Virus record (IMG/VR): IMGVR_UViG_3300021378_000045
Coordinates: 1-44,978 of that record
Strand: one strand, 5' to 3'
DNA from: a virus
DNA length: 44,978 bases
Shown here: positions 15,623 through 25,483 of the stretch, piece after piece
Position numbering within the stretch: position 1 is the first letter of the stretch
Layout of the letters: each line of letters opens with the position of its first letter
Notes under the pieces: generated by a model
The model's database searches: none
Told to the model about the DNA's origin: nothing
The model's input: the letters and a program-made list of their open reading frames with translations, nothing else
Program-made: the position numbers and the translations under genes

Positions 15623-16657
15623 CTATAATAAGTTCTTGCTTGATTTTGAAAAAATTTGATTATATGATGGAATTATTTCATAATCCATATCATAAAGTTT
15701 GTTTAGTTTACAAAGTATTCTGTGAAACATATATAAATAACCCGTTGTACTTGGGTGTCCTTGTAAATCTCTAGTAAGCTGAATATCTTTTTTTGATTTC
15801 ATTTTATCAATCCAACCTTCTGATATATCATCACTATCATCAAATGTTATAAAATGTTCTTTATTTATTTTACTAAATATAAACTGATTTTTTATAATAT
15901 CTGTAAATGGGAAATAATTTAAAAATAAATATTTTATACTATTTGATTTAAAATATTCTTGTAAAGCATATATGTTAAATGCGGTTGTCATTTCTCCAAT
16001 TGGGGGAGGTGCTAATTCTTTAAAATCAGTTACATCCCATGGTGTAGCAAAAAAAAGATGAGAACCATCAACACTATACAAATCACTAATATTTTCATCA
16101 GAGGGCTTTATTCCCATCCTTCGATTCATTCCCGATAGTTGTATTATCGCTAATTCGGGTTTTTTATTTTCATCCTTTAATTGTTCAATCGTACTAATAG
16201 TTTCCATAAACATATAATCATTACCTTTGCCTGATTTACCAAAGTTAAGGATATATGAAGTATCTTTTATCTTATCTAAAACTTCATAGTCTTTTTGATA
16301 TATTGATGGACGTGGATTTTTTTGAAATTCGTGATTAGAGTATGATACTGTATCTTGTTCTAATACAAGCTTATTATAAAAATAAAAATGCTGAGCCCAA
16401 TCTATTAATAAACGATGGTTTAGCTTAAAGATAGCTTCGTATTTATCTAAAACATCACCAGTTGAGTTAAAATAACTATCTTTAAACTTATATTGTTTTC
16501 CTATGGAATTTGAATATTCTATCCAATCATTTTTAGATGTAAATCCTCTATCATCCACATTTGAATATTTACCATACTCAATACCCAAGTTACCACTTGA
16601 TACTTTTTCAGTATGAGAACATCCATTTATGAATATTTTTTTTATATAACTTCCCAT
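15623..16657 (-). CDS. SGNH-hydrolase-like protein, 344 aa
   Basis: Blocks of the SGNH/GDSL fold can be traced: block I FINGCSHTE (S14), block II NFGKSGKGNDYM, block III IIQLSGMNRR and block V LQGHPSTTGYLYM with the catalytic His. The block V Asp is less obvious than in classical GDSL enzymes. SGNH proteins de-acylate or transfer acyl groups on glycans, lipids or proteins. This is one of four such proteins in the window, all strongly divergent. It overlaps the preceding 68-aa gene by 16 nt. Confidence 0.6.
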   Translation of the reverse strand: MGSYIKKIFINGCSHTEKVSSGNLGIEYGKYSNVDDRGFTSKNDWIEYSNSIGKQYKFKDSYFNSTGDVLDKYEAIFKLNHRLLIDWAQHFYFYNKLVLEQDTVSYSNHEFQKNPRPSIYQKDYEVLDKIKDTSYILNFGKSGKGNDYMFMETISTIEQLKDENKKPELAIIQLSGMNRRMGIKPSDENISDLYSVDGSHLFFATPWDVTDFKELAPPPIGEMTTAFNIYALQEYFKSNSIKYLFLNYFPFTDIIKNQFIFSKINKEHFITFDDSDDISEGWIDKMKSKKDIQLTRDLQGHPSTTGYLYMFHRILCKLNKLYDMDYEIIPSYNQIFSKSSKNLL

Positions 16658-16848
16658 TCCACATCTTTTATTTCATTACAAAATATAAAAATATTTTGTC
16701 TATTTGATTTGAATATAGTATCACAATCTAACCAATCTTTAATTAACTGTGCATCTTTAACTCGTGTTATGGGATATCTAGCCACTATCTGATATGGAGT
16801 TTTATTTATATATTCTACTGGTCCACAAAAGTTTGGATATCTAAACAT
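16642..16848 (-). CDS. Small hypothetical protein, 68 aa
   Basis: [20 protein letters not shown] then [20 protein letters not shown] and ends [10 protein letters not shown], a mixed alpha/beta protein of unknown function. It is the first gene after tRNA-Ser and overlaps the SGNH-like gene, so they are probably co-expressed. Confidence 0.5.
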   Translation of the reverse strand: MFRYPNFCGPVEYINKTPYQIVARYPITRVKDAQLIKDWLDCDTIFKSNRQNIFIFCNEIKDVEWEVI

Positions 16849-16861
16849 TTATTTTAAAGTT

Positions 16862-16947
<86 letters not shown>

Positions 16948-16954
16948 TATCATA

Positions 16955-17293
16955 TTAGAAGTTTTGTCTTAGAGCTAAGAAATCTTCTCTCATCTTTTGA
17001 ACTTCCTTTATTACCTCATCGTTAGTAGGAGGAATCAATTTTTTAACATCATCAATTTCATCATCTAATTTTTGATTAAGTAAACTAACCATATTAGTTT
17101 TTACTTCTTTAATCTTAGACTCTAACGTCTTTGATTCATCATTGATTCTAAGATGTAACTGTTGGTCTGTTACTGAAATTCTATTATTAGTTTCCTTATG
17201 TAAAATTTCTATTCTTTGTGTTAGTTTTGATATTCCTACTGTTAGGAAAATACACCAACCTGATAAAAGTACTATTGCTATTGTTGTAATCAT
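16955..17293 (-). CDS. Membrane-anchored coiled-coil protein, 112 aa
   Basis: One N-terminal membrane span ([20 protein letters not shown]) is followed by a long heptad-patterned helix ([14 protein letters not shown], then [20 protein letters not shown]). The layout resembles phage proteins that form an envelope-anchored rod, for example spanin-like or adhesion-exclusion factors, but nothing specific identifies it. It lies between two tRNA genes. Confidence 0.55.
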   Translation of the reverse strand: MITTIAIVLLSGWCIFLTVGISKLTQRIEILHKETNNRISVTDQQLHLRINDESKTLESKIKEVKTNMVSLLNQKLDDEIDDVKKLIPPTNDEVIKEVQKMREDFLALRQNF

Positions 17294-17307
17294 AATTTAA
17301 ATTTTAG

Positions 17308-17379
17308 TTGCGGGAGAAGGATTCGAACCTTCGGCCTTTGGGTTATGAGCCCAACGAGATACCACTTCTCCACCCCGCT
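17308..17379 (-). tRNA. Initiator-like tRNA-Met(CAT)
   Basis: Anticodon arm TTGGG-CTCATAA-CCCAA shows the three consecutive G:C pairs diagnostic of initiator tRNA. Position 1-72 is an A-A mismatch, another initiator hallmark. The 5' part GCGGGGTGGAGAAG is nearly that of bacterial tRNA-fMet. It is 72 nt with a short D loop and no encoded CCA. Confidence 0.85.
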
Positions 17380-17384
17380 ATTTG

Positions 17385-17456
17385 TAGCCCGTAGGAGAAT
17401 CGAACTCCTATTTCCAGGATGAAAACCTGGCGTCCTAACCGTTAGACGAACGGGCC
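17385..17456 (-). tRNA. tRNA-Glu(TTC)
   Basis: 72 nt. The acceptor GGCCCGT pairs with ACGGGCT (G1-U72 wobble), the anticodon arm is CCAGG-TTTTCAT-CCTGG with anticodon TTC, and the T arm is AGGAG-TTCGATT-CTCCT. No encoded CCA. It lies only 5 nt from the Met tRNA, so they are processed from one transcript. Confidence 0.95.
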
Positions 17457-17508
17457 ATTCGGTTGTTGTGAGGTACAACCATAAACCTTCTGCTTGACTG
17501 GCAGTCTA

Positions 17509-18426
17509 TTATAGATTTTCGTATTCGTTAATGAATTCGATAAACCATAAAAGTAATTGCGGTTCTTTAGCTGCATTCCATGCAGTTGTTAGTTCACCAA
17601 CTAACGTTCTAAAGTTAACAACATTTGTATCAGTCGATGTATCATAAAAACTACTAACTGCAGTTGTCATTGATACAGTACCACTTTTAATTGCGTTATC
17701 AAAAACCCAATCAGCTTCAGCAGCAATTAATCCTCTCAATACAGTAGAAGATGTACTTGCTGATGTTAAACCAACATCGATATTATCAACGGCAGTATTA
17801 AGATTAGCATCACCAATCGTTGCTGCAACTAATACATCTATTTTATCTCTAATAGACTTAAAGTTCTTAAACGTTAAAATCTCATCAGCCAATACATCAG
17901 CTTGAGTTTCTAAAGTTGTTATCTCAGATTGTAAAGAAGTTACACTTGCTGTAAGTGTAGCAATCTCAGCTGCAGTAGTTGTACTACTTGCAGTCAACGC
18001 CGTATTCGATGTTGTTAGAGTTACAATCTGTGCGTCAAGTGTTTCGATTTGTGTTGTTAACGAAGCCACTTGAGTCGTCAAATCAGTTACACTCGTATTC
18101 AAACCTTCAATCGTTTCTAACTGTGCCGTATTGGTTGCAGTTAATGATGTGTTTGAACTTGTTAGTGTAGTGTTTGATTCAGTCAGAGTACTTACTGAAC
18201 TCGTTAAAGTTGCTACCTCTTCTGTAAGAGTTGCAACTTGAGTTGTAAGTTCTGATGCTTGTGTTGTCAACGTATTGTTATCAAATTGTAACTCCGTAAT
18301 TTGGGTGTTCAATTGATTTTTAATGTTGTCAACATCCTCAGGTGAAAGCCAATCTGACTTTTCACAACTTACGCTCATTCCGATGAACGTAAGCAAAAAT
18401 AATAAAATTACTTTTTTCATAATCAT
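17509..18426 (-). CDS. Thr/Ser-rich coiled-coil lipoprotein, 305 aa
   Basis: Signal peptide MKKVILLFLLTFIGMSVSC ends in a lipobox Cys at about residue 21. Residues 40-185 form an unusually regular, Thr-rich coiled coil with repeating units of the type L-T-x-x-V-x-T-L-T, predicting a long trimeric or dimeric rod. The C-terminal 110 residues (from KNFKSIRDKIDVL) are globular, with a Trp-containing end. It should be anchored in an envelope membrane by its lipid. Possible roles are receptor masking or superinfection exclusion (inference). Confidence 0.65.
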   Translation of the reverse strand: MIMKKVILLFLLTFIGMSVSCEKSDWLSPEDVDNIKNQLNTQITELQFDNNTLTTQASELTTQVATLTEEVATLTSSVSTLTESNTTLTSSNTSLTATNTAQLETIEGLNTSVTDLTTQVASLTTQIETLDAQIVTLTTSNTALTASSTTTAAEIATLTASVTSLQSEITTLETQADVLADEILTFKNFKSIRDKIDVLVAATIGDANLNTAVDNIDVGLTSASTSSTVLRGLIAAEADWVFDNAIKSGTVSMTTAVSSFYDTSTDTNVVNFRTLVGELTTAWNAAKEPQLLLWFIEFINEYENL

Positions 18427-18451
18427 AATTACATTAATTTAGTTAATGTAG

Positions 18452-18525
18452 TGGAGAATATCGGAGTCGAACCGATGACCTCCTGCGTGCAAGGCAGGCG
18501 CTCTAGCCAGCTGAGCTAATCCCCC
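18452..18525 (-). tRNA. tRNA-Ala(TGC)
   Basis: 74 nt, acceptor GGGGGAT/ATTCTCC, anticodon arm CCTGC-CTTGCAC-GCAGG with anticodon TGC, T loop TTCGACT. Very close to bacterial tRNA-Ala(UGC). There is no CCA after the discriminator (CTA follows). Confidence 0.95.
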
Positions 18526-18550
18526 AATCGAATATATAAGTATATACAAC

Positions 18551-19300
18551 TCATATAATTCTATTTTTTTTAATATCTAAAACATTAAGAATGTTTTCTG
18601 CTACTTTAGTATGCCCTTCAGTATTTAAATGAGATGATATACCATCAAGTAAATTGTTCTTAGTTGACCACTCTAACATAGAATAATTCTTATTAAAGTT
18701 AATAAAGTTTCTTTTTTTTAATTCATCTTTATTTGGAAGAATATGAGGCCAATATAAAAATAGTATTTTATTATTAGTTGTATCAACCAATCTTTGGATA
18801 TCATCTACATCATCCATTAGGGAATTGAATGATTCGTTATCATCATAAAAGTATTTTAAGTATTGTTCATAGAAATCAAAAAGTTCAGGAAATATATCCT
18901 CAGGAAGATTAGCATCTACTTGTTTTGCAGCCCCATAAGTACCAATTCCACGAACCCTTCCTGCAATTTTACTTTTAGTATCTATTTCAAATTCTATATT
19001 TCCATCTTTTATTTGTGGTATTGTTTTTACAAATAAAGGTTGAAAATCTATGTACCTATCGTTTAAAGTACAATATAAATTTAATCTATGTAAATGCGTA
19101 AGCTGACATATAAATAAAGTATCAGTAGCTCCATCTTTTATAGAAGTTCTTATTGAAGATAATATAGATTTATTTGATTGACCAGGCCAAGCTTTATTAT
19201 CAACCGGAACCGATGGAATCTGTTTTCCAATAATAGCCCCATATGGTAAAGTACCTGTATTTGTGGAATATGAACATCCACTTATGATTATATTTTTCAT
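18551..19300 (-). CDS. SGNH-hydrolase-like protein, 249 aa
   Basis: Block I IIISGCSYST (S10), block II KAWPGQSNKSI (Gly in oxyanion position), block III CQLTHLHR (no clear Asn) and block V DGISSHLNTEGHTKVAENI, where Asp and His of the catalytic D-x-x-H region are placed as in GDSL esterases with the typical EGHTKVAE helix. It is related in layout to the proteins at 15623, 27611 and 37059 but diverged in sequence. The acyl substrate is unknown. Confidence 0.65.
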   Translation of the reverse strand: MKNIIISGCSYSTNTGTLPYGAIIGKQIPSVPVDNKAWPGQSNKSILSSIRTSIKDGATDTLFICQLTHLHRLNLYCTLNDRYIDFQPLFVKTIPQIKDGNIEFEIDTKSKIAGRVRGIGTYGAAKQVDANLPEDIFPELFDFYEQYLKYFYDDNESFNSLMDDVDDIQRLVDTTNNKILFLYWPHILPNKDELKKRNFINFNKNYSMLEWSTKNNLLDGISSHLNTEGHTKVAENILNVLDIKKNRII

Positions 19301-19450
19301 TTAAAATGTTTGGTCTGGATACCAATTATCTTCATCATGGTCTCTCCAATTTCTTTTGGATTTACCTTTTCGAGAATAATCTTTTTTGGATTTGTGAATC
19401 CTTTCAGTAGTTTTTTTACCAATATGATGAGATGCCTCACCATAGGTCAT
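19301..19450 (-). CDS. Small basic protein, 49 aa
   Basis: Start chosen at MTYGEASHHIGKKTTERIHK, 1 nt after the upstream TGA. An in-frame start at 19507 (MMKKQKKQ) is possible but overlaps the upstream gene by 56 nt. It is rich in Lys, Arg, His and Asp and probably disordered or nucleic-acid-binding. No family is recognised. Confidence 0.5.
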   Translation of the reverse strand: MTYGEASHHIGKKTTERIHKSKKDYSRKGKSKRNWRDHDEDNWYPDQTF

Positions 19451-19451
19451 A

Positions 19452-19640
19452 TCATCCCAATTCAATTTCTCTTGATACTGGTTCTGTTTCTTCTGTTTCT
19501 TCATCACTTACTAATTCCATTACAATATGGGTTCTGTGTCTTTGATATTGTTTTTCTGTCCAATTTGGAGTTCTATCTGTTATGAATTCTAATCCATAAG
19601 GTCTACCATCCTCTAATATAAAATATGTTAACTTTCTCAT
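19452..19640 (-). CDS. Small hypothetical protein, 62 aa
   Basis: MRKLTYFILEDGRPYGLEFI then TDRTPNWTEKQYQRHRTHIV and an acidic tail (SDEETEETEP). The ATG overlaps the stop of the gene upstream (ATGA), which supports it. No recognised family. Confidence 0.55.
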   Translation of the reverse strand: MRKLTYFILEDGRPYGLEFITDRTPNWTEKQYQRHRTHIVMELVSDEETEETEPVSREIELG

Positions 19641-20239
19641 TCGTAATCTTGTGGGTTATTTTTTCTATCTTCTAAATATTCAAAATATGCTTTTTCAATA
19701 TCTCTTTCTAATTCACTATTTTCCTCCCACAGCTGGTCACGAAGTGTATCATCTTCCCATAAATCTTGTGGGTCATATGCGTGGTCTAAATCTTCGATAT
19801 CATCGTAATCGTTTGCGTAGATGAATGCACCGACTGGGTCATATCCTTCATCTTCATAGTTACCAACTAAGTAACAATCTTCTTTGATAGTATAAAGTTC
19901 TTTTGCTATATTGAATAATAGGTTTTGTGGTACTGACCATGCTGAACGGATGATAAACGAACCCTCGGTCTCACCTTCATCCATATAGAACTCCTCACCA
20001 TAAGACCACTTTGGTCCCATCTTAGATTCCCATTCTTCATTTGAAGGCCAGTCTTTTTCTCTATCCCAATCTTCTTTATCTGCTTCATAGGAATAATTAG
20101 TACCATAAACACGATTTAATAATTCAATAGAACTAACATCATACTTACCTTCACTTGGTGTAAAGATTTCTTTTAATCTCTTAACTACATTATCGTTAGC
20201 TTTCTTAACTCTAACGAAACTTGTCATTTCATTTGCCAT
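19637..20239 (-). CDS. Acidic protein resembling YubB/DUF1281 ferredoxin-like family, 200 aa
   Basis: The opening MANEMTSFVRVKKANDNVVK, the central W-x-x-K-M-G-P-K-W-S-Y segment and SAWSVPQNLLFNIAKELYTI followed by a G-Y-D-P-V-G-A strand resemble the order of elements in YubB/DUF1281 proteins of plasmids and phages (ferredoxin-like fold, function unknown). The C-terminal 60 residues are a strongly acidic extension (YANDYDDIEDLDHAYDPQD). Family membership is tentative. Confidence 0.5.
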   Translation of the reverse strand: MANEMTSFVRVKKANDNVVKRLKEIFTPSEGKYDVSSIELLNRVYGTNYSYEADKEDWDREKDWPSNEEWESKMGPKWSYGEEFYMDEGETEGSFIIRSAWSVPQNLLFNIAKELYTIKEDCYLVGNYEDEGYDPVGAFIYANDYDDIEDLDHAYDPQDLWEDDTLRDQLWEENSELERDIEKAYFEYLEDRKNNPQDYE

Positions 20240-20241
20240 AA

Positions 20242-20508
20242 CTATTGTTTATTGAATTCATCTTCGAAATTAGGGTACTTCTCTTTGAATGCATTTAGTA
20301 AATCATAAGTATAACCTTTTTGTTTCTTAGTTATATCTCTATAATTTACTTCCTTGAAAAGTTCAGATGCTAACTGAATACATTTATTTCCCCAAAAGAA
20401 TAATAAAGAATCTTCTATACTATCATCTTTAAGATATATTTTTAACGAATCGTGAATGTATCTCGCATCGTTAACCAACTCTTTTGCTTTGTCTTTATCT
20501 ATTGCCAT
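20242..20508 (-). CDS. Helical hypothetical protein, 88 aa
   Basis: MAIDKDKAKELVNDARYIHD and later FFWGNKCIQLASELFKEVNY, predicted all-helical with alternating charge. It is sandwiched with 2-3 nt gaps in an operon of small acidic proteins below promoter P5. Unknown function. Confidence 0.55.
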   Translation of the reverse strand: MAIDKDKAKELVNDARYIHDSLKIYLKDDSIEDSLLFFWGNKCIQLASELFKEVNYRDITKKQKGYTYDLLNAFKEKYPNFEDEFNKQ

Positions 20509-20511
20509 AAC

Positions 20512-20880
20512 TTATGAATTATCTACTGAAGTTTCTCTTACTTCGAATCTACCCATCTTTCTCCACTCTTCGTTTGGTTCACCTACATCCAACCACTCTT
20601 GTGCGTACTTATCACGAGTATCTGAATATACTTCCATATCACAAGATTCAAATGTTAAATCATAAGCAGCATCCTCACCATAAACTTCTTTATTGGTTTC
20701 ATCTTCGGCCCAGTCGTAGTTATACAAAACATTTTCTTGTAAATAGTCTAACAGGTCTTTTTCTGTTTCACCCTCATAAGGAGGTACACAATTACGAAGT
20801 TTTTCTACATCAACCTCGATTGGTTCAGAAGCTTCCCATTGGGTAAACCTCTCACATTTTCTTACATATACTTTATTCAT
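20512..20880 (-). CDS. Acidic hypothetical protein, 122 aa
   Basis: First gene after promoter P5. MNKVYVRKCERFTQWEASEP leads into an acidic alpha/beta body (YNYDWAEDETNKEVYGEDAA). The pI must be very low, a trait seen in phage host-takeover proteins and DNA mimics, but nothing more specific is visible. Confidence 0.55.
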   Translation of the reverse strand: MNKVYVRKCERFTQWEASEPIEVDVEKLRNCVPPYEGETEKDLLDYLQENVLYNYDWAEDETNKEVYGEDAAYDLTFESCDMEVYSDTRDKYAQEWLDVGEPNEEWRKMGRFEVRETSVDNS

Positions 20881-20902
20881 AATTTTAAATTTAATTGTTT
20901 TA

Positions 20903-20939
20903 GATTGTAAAGATACGAATAATATTTTAATTATCCAAA
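20903..20939 (-). promoter_or_regulatory. Bacteroidetes-type promoter (P5)
   Basis: TTTG at 20939-20936, 20 nt, TATCTTTAC at 20915-20907 (one change from the usual TATATTTAC). Only one half of the dyad (GTAAA) is kept. It drives the operon beginning at 20880. Confidence 0.7.
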
Positions 20940-20944
20940 TTATT

Positions 20945-21991
20945 TTACAATAAAGATGATGTTTCTTTTTTAAAAAAACGTAAATTATCCAATAATGAAT
21001 TTTCAGAATATAATCTACTTAGCATATATGCTTTTAATTGATTTACCCATGTTACTAATTTGTAGTAATTATTTGGTTCATCTTCTAAATAAGTTTTAAT
21101 AAACTCAGATGTTTTTTTAATAGAATTATCAAATTCTCTAATTTCAGTATCAAATGGATGTAATGTATTAAATCCTATTGATTGTATCATATCAAGTATG
21201 AATGTGTGAATTGGTATAAAAGGAATACCCCCTAGTATCAGTCCATATGTTTTTTCAGTTAAAAAGTTATAATTACTTTTGGTTTCTAATGTTTCTATGT
21301 TTAATACTGCTTTTGTGTTGGGTAAAACTTTAAAGAAAAAATCTAATGGAAAGCTGGAATCTGTTAGTAATTTAATATTATCAAAATCATTAATTGCTTT
21401 TCTTATATTGTGCTGAGTTACCCCGTTTATCTTTTTTGAATCATTAAATAAGCTAAACTGATTTATAAAAATATCAGTATTATCTTTTAGCTTATTAACT
21501 AATGAACTCCTATAATCAGTTATTCTACTAAAGAAAAGTCCTAACTTGTAATTATGATTTATTTTGTGATGTACATTTTCATATTCTTTCCATATCCGTA
21601 TATCAGCATATTCGTTCCATACAAATAGGGTTTGGCTTAATAAAAATTTATTTCTAATATCATCAGATATATATCCACTACCCAACTTGTTAGATATTTT
21701 ACGAGTTTTATCATTCCTAAATAATCCAATAGTATTATATTTTTCACCATGAAATGTTAATATATTCGTGTGTGTATGTTCTTTATAATTTGGATTACCA
21801 TAAAATACATCGTGATAATAAAAACAATAATCATACTTTAGTTCATCACCACCCACATCCCAAGTAACTTTATATTGAGTATCTTTATATGTTATTATAT
21901 CTGTATTTTTATTACTATCTATTTTAGTATTGTGAAATAAGATATTAGTTAAGCCAATGGATTTAGTATTTTTTATTAATATGGTGACCAT
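20945..21991 (-). CDS. Probable glycosyltransferase (GT-B/fucosyltransferase-like C-terminus), 348 aa
   Basis: The segment YNFLTEKTYGLILGGIPFIP (about 244-263) matches the F-x-T-E-K-x-x-x-x-L-x-G-x-P nucleotide-sugar site of GT10-like and exostosin-like glycosyltransferases. Upstream, a nucleotide-free half (residues 1-130) carries Tyr/His-rich strands. It is followed by GNAT, 2OG-oxygenase and radical SAM genes transcribed in the same direction, suggesting a modification cassette. The sugar and acceptor are unknown. Confidence 0.55.
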   Translation of the reverse strand: MVTILIKNTKSIGLTNILFHNTKIDSNKNTDIITYKDTQYKVTWDVGGDELKYDYCFYYHDVFYGNPNYKEHTHTNILTFHGEKYNTIGLFRNDKTRKISNKLGSGYISDDIRNKFLLSQTLFVWNEYADIRIWKEYENVHHKINHNYKLGLFFSRITDYRSSLVNKLKDNTDIFINQFSLFNDSKKINGVTQHNIRKAINDFDNIKLLTDSSFPLDFFFKVLPNTKAVLNIETLETKSNYNFLTEKTYGLILGGIPFIPIHTFILDMIQSIGFNTLHPFDTEIREFDNSIKKTSEFIKTYLEDEPNNYYKLVTWVNQLKAYMLSRLYSENSLLDNLRFFKKETSSLL

Positions 21992-21993
21992 GT

Positions 21994-22524
21994 TTATTTT
22001 ATAAAAGTATGATTAGTGAAACCATTTCTATAACATAATTGTGCAGATGCTCTATTCCAGTCATCTGAGTAAAGATACATTGTGTCTGTATTTGTTAAAT
22101 CAAAACTATATTCAAATCCTTGTCTATAAAAAATCATTGCAGAATTACCTCTATCTGGTTTGTATTTTCTACTTACCAAAGCTCCTCCAATATAAATTTC
22201 ATTTTCTTCTATATCTTGATAATGAGATTTCCAATCAACAGTTATACAGTTAGTATTAGTCCAATGCCATCCCAAACACTTTTCTTCATACATCCATAAA
22301 TGACATTGTGAACCAAACTCCAATCTTTCATAAACTACTTCAGTAGTTGGTGTACCTTCCCATTGTAAATCTTCATGATGATACTCAATTGATTTCTTTA
22401 TATTATTTAAGTTTTGGGAAAAGTTATCTATTGATAGGGTATTGAACCAATATCTATTATCAAACTTATGAGGACGTAGATTATTTTTGTATAATCTAAA
22501 TTGAACTATTTTGTTTATATTCAA
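21994..22524 (-). CDS. GNAT-like acyltransferase, 176 aa, TTG start
   Basis: The C-terminal DDWNRASAQLCYRNGFTNHT matches the alpha4/beta7 region of GNAT enzymes (N-x-x-A-x-x-L-Y-x-K-x-G-F). The acetyl-CoA loop is not obvious, so the fold is inferred mainly from that end and the Trp/His-rich central sheet. The reading frame opens with TTG at 22524 because no ATG lies nearby. It might acylate a sugar amine made by the adjacent glycosyltransferase (inference). Confidence 0.55.
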   Translation of the reverse strand: MNINKIVQFRLYKNNLRPHKFDNRYWFNTLSIDNFSQNLNNIKKSIEYHHEDLQWEGTPTTEVVYERLEFGSQCHLWMYEEKCLGWHWTNTNCITVDWKSHYQDIEENEIYIGGALVSRKYKPDRGNSAMIFYRQGFEYSFDLTNTDTMYLYSDDWNRASAQLCYRNGFTNHTFIK

Positions 22525-22549
22525 AGTTTTTTTCTTTTATACATAATAA

Positions 22550-23068
22550 TTAAATCAAACTTCTATCATTATCAAAAAACCAAACCACTAAAGATTTTCT
22601 TTTTCCTTTTGTTACGGATGTAACTGAGTGTGATTCTTTGCTTCCATTATAAATAAGATAATCTCCTTTTTTTCGTAACCCATTTATTTTAACACCATTG
22701 ATATGAATATAACCACCTTCAAAATTATCTTCAAGTAAAATGTTTAAAGTTAGTTGAGAATTCTTGTCTATATGTGGAATTGTAGATGCTGGTGGTTCTG
22801 CTTCTACTATATGTAAACTTATTGCATCCCTTATATCTCTTTTAGTTATTTCAGATATGATTTTATTTAAATTTTTATTTCTAAAAGAATAATGTGTTAA
22901 ATTTGTATTTGTAATCTTACTATTATTTTCCTCTATTTTTTTAAAATCACTTACCAATGAAATTCTTTTTTCCCATTCTGATTTATTTACAGTTGGTGTT
23001 TTTGATAATTCATCTACAAGATTATTAAATATTTCTTTTGATAGTTTCATAAAAGTGGGTTTTTCCAA
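22550..23068 (-). CDS. 2OG-Fe(II) dioxygenase (prolyl-4-hydroxylase-like), 172 aa
   Basis: Double-stranded beta-helix with Fe ligands H99-x-D101 (TIPHIDKNSQ) and H147 (SKESHSVTSV), and R157 in KGKRKSLVVWF for 2-oxoglutarate. N-terminal 80 residues are helical. It hydroxylates an unknown substrate, probably protein or peptide. It is followed directly by a 2OG-independent tailoring neighbour, GNAT, and preceded by a radical SAM gene with no gap. One of three 2OG enzymes in the window. Confidence 0.8.
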   Translation of the reverse strand: MEKPTFMKLSKEIFNNLVDELSKTPTVNKSEWEKRISLVSDFKKIEENNSKITNTNLTHYSFRNKNLNKIISEITKRDIRDAISLHIVEAEPPASTIPHIDKNSQLTLNILLEDNFEGGYIHINGVKINGLRKKGDYLIYNGSKESHSVTSVTKGKRKSLVVWFFDNDRSLI

Positions 23069-23860
23069 TTAAATTAATTTAGTCTTATCTAAAATACTTA
23101 TAGCTCTTTCGTAATTCTTTATATCTTTTTTAATGTTTAAGCTAGACCATGTTTCTTCTCTTGGAAACCAATAACAAGTTTCGCATCTATTTAATGGTTC
23201 ATCCTTATTAACATCTTCTGCTGAGTTCCATTCTACAACTTCAATACGTTCATTCATTGTGATTACACAACGATATATACCTTCTTTGGTTAGTGCTAAA
23301 CACTCTTCATGTTGCCAACATCTTTCATAGTTTAGCTCTTTAGTATATAACGAATCTTCTTCAGTATTACCAAATCTTTCAGTTCCTCCCTTTTCTCCAT
23401 ATATCTGAAAGGTGCTCGTTGGATAAAATAAAACGTTTGAATGTTTAATTAACTTTTTGTAAACTGGACTACTTTTTATATGATATTTTATATCTCCTAA
23501 TTCGTTGTATTCAGATACTCGTATTATATCAAAGTTTTTACATACATTAACTACATCATCAGTAAATCGTAAACCATTAGTTACTAAAGTTAAAGTGTTA
23601 TAGCAATTTCTTTTAGTAGATACATAATCCACTATAACCTTGAAATCTTTATGTATCGTTGGTTCACCTCCTACAATTTTTAATTCATCTACTATTAAAT
23701 TATTTGATTCGAGGTTTGAAATGATTTCTTTTACATCATCTAATTTTAGATTTGGGATTGTTACATTACCACCATAGTCTAATACACTACAATTCTTACA
23801 ACTTAAATTACAAGAATTATTAATATATAAATCATAACTACCAGATAATAAAGTTTTCAT
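23069..23860 (-). CDS. Radical SAM protein with SPASM-like C-terminal cysteines, 263 aa
   Basis: Radical SAM motif C17-x3-C21-x2-C24 (CNLSCKNC), GGEP at 64-67, LVTNGL strand at about 93-98. The C-terminus has CWQHEECLALTKEGIYRC and CETCYW, a Cys set suited to auxiliary clusters as in SPASM/twitch enzymes. This short form is typical of phage and marine enzymes of unknown substrate. It follows groEL directly: the ATG is next to the GroEL stop region. Confidence 0.8.
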   Translation of the reverse strand: MKTLLSGSYDLYINNSCNLSCKNCSVLDYGGNVTIPNLKLDDVKEIISNLESNNLIVDELKIVGGEPTIHKDFKVIVDYVSTKRNCYNTLTLVTNGLRFTDDVVNVCKNFDIIRVSEYNELGDIKYHIKSSPVYKKLIKHSNVLFYPTSTFQIYGEKGGTERFGNTEEDSLYTKELNYERCWQHEECLALTKEGIYRCVITMNERIEVVEWNSAEDVNKDEPLNRCETCYWFPREETWSSLNIKKDIKNYERAISILDKTKLI

Positions 23861-25480
<1,620 letters not shown>

Positions 25481-25483
25481 TTA

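Noticed and set aside
17461-17508. Possible degenerate tRNA next to tRNA-Glu
   Set aside because: GGTTGT/ACAACC and GACTG-C-CAGTC stems are present, but no complete cloverleaf or anticodon arm could be built; perhaps a processing hairpin.
19451-19507. N-terminal extension MMKKQKKQ of the basic protein at 19301
   Set aside because: It would overlap the 62-aa gene by 56 nt, whereas the chosen start follows its stop.
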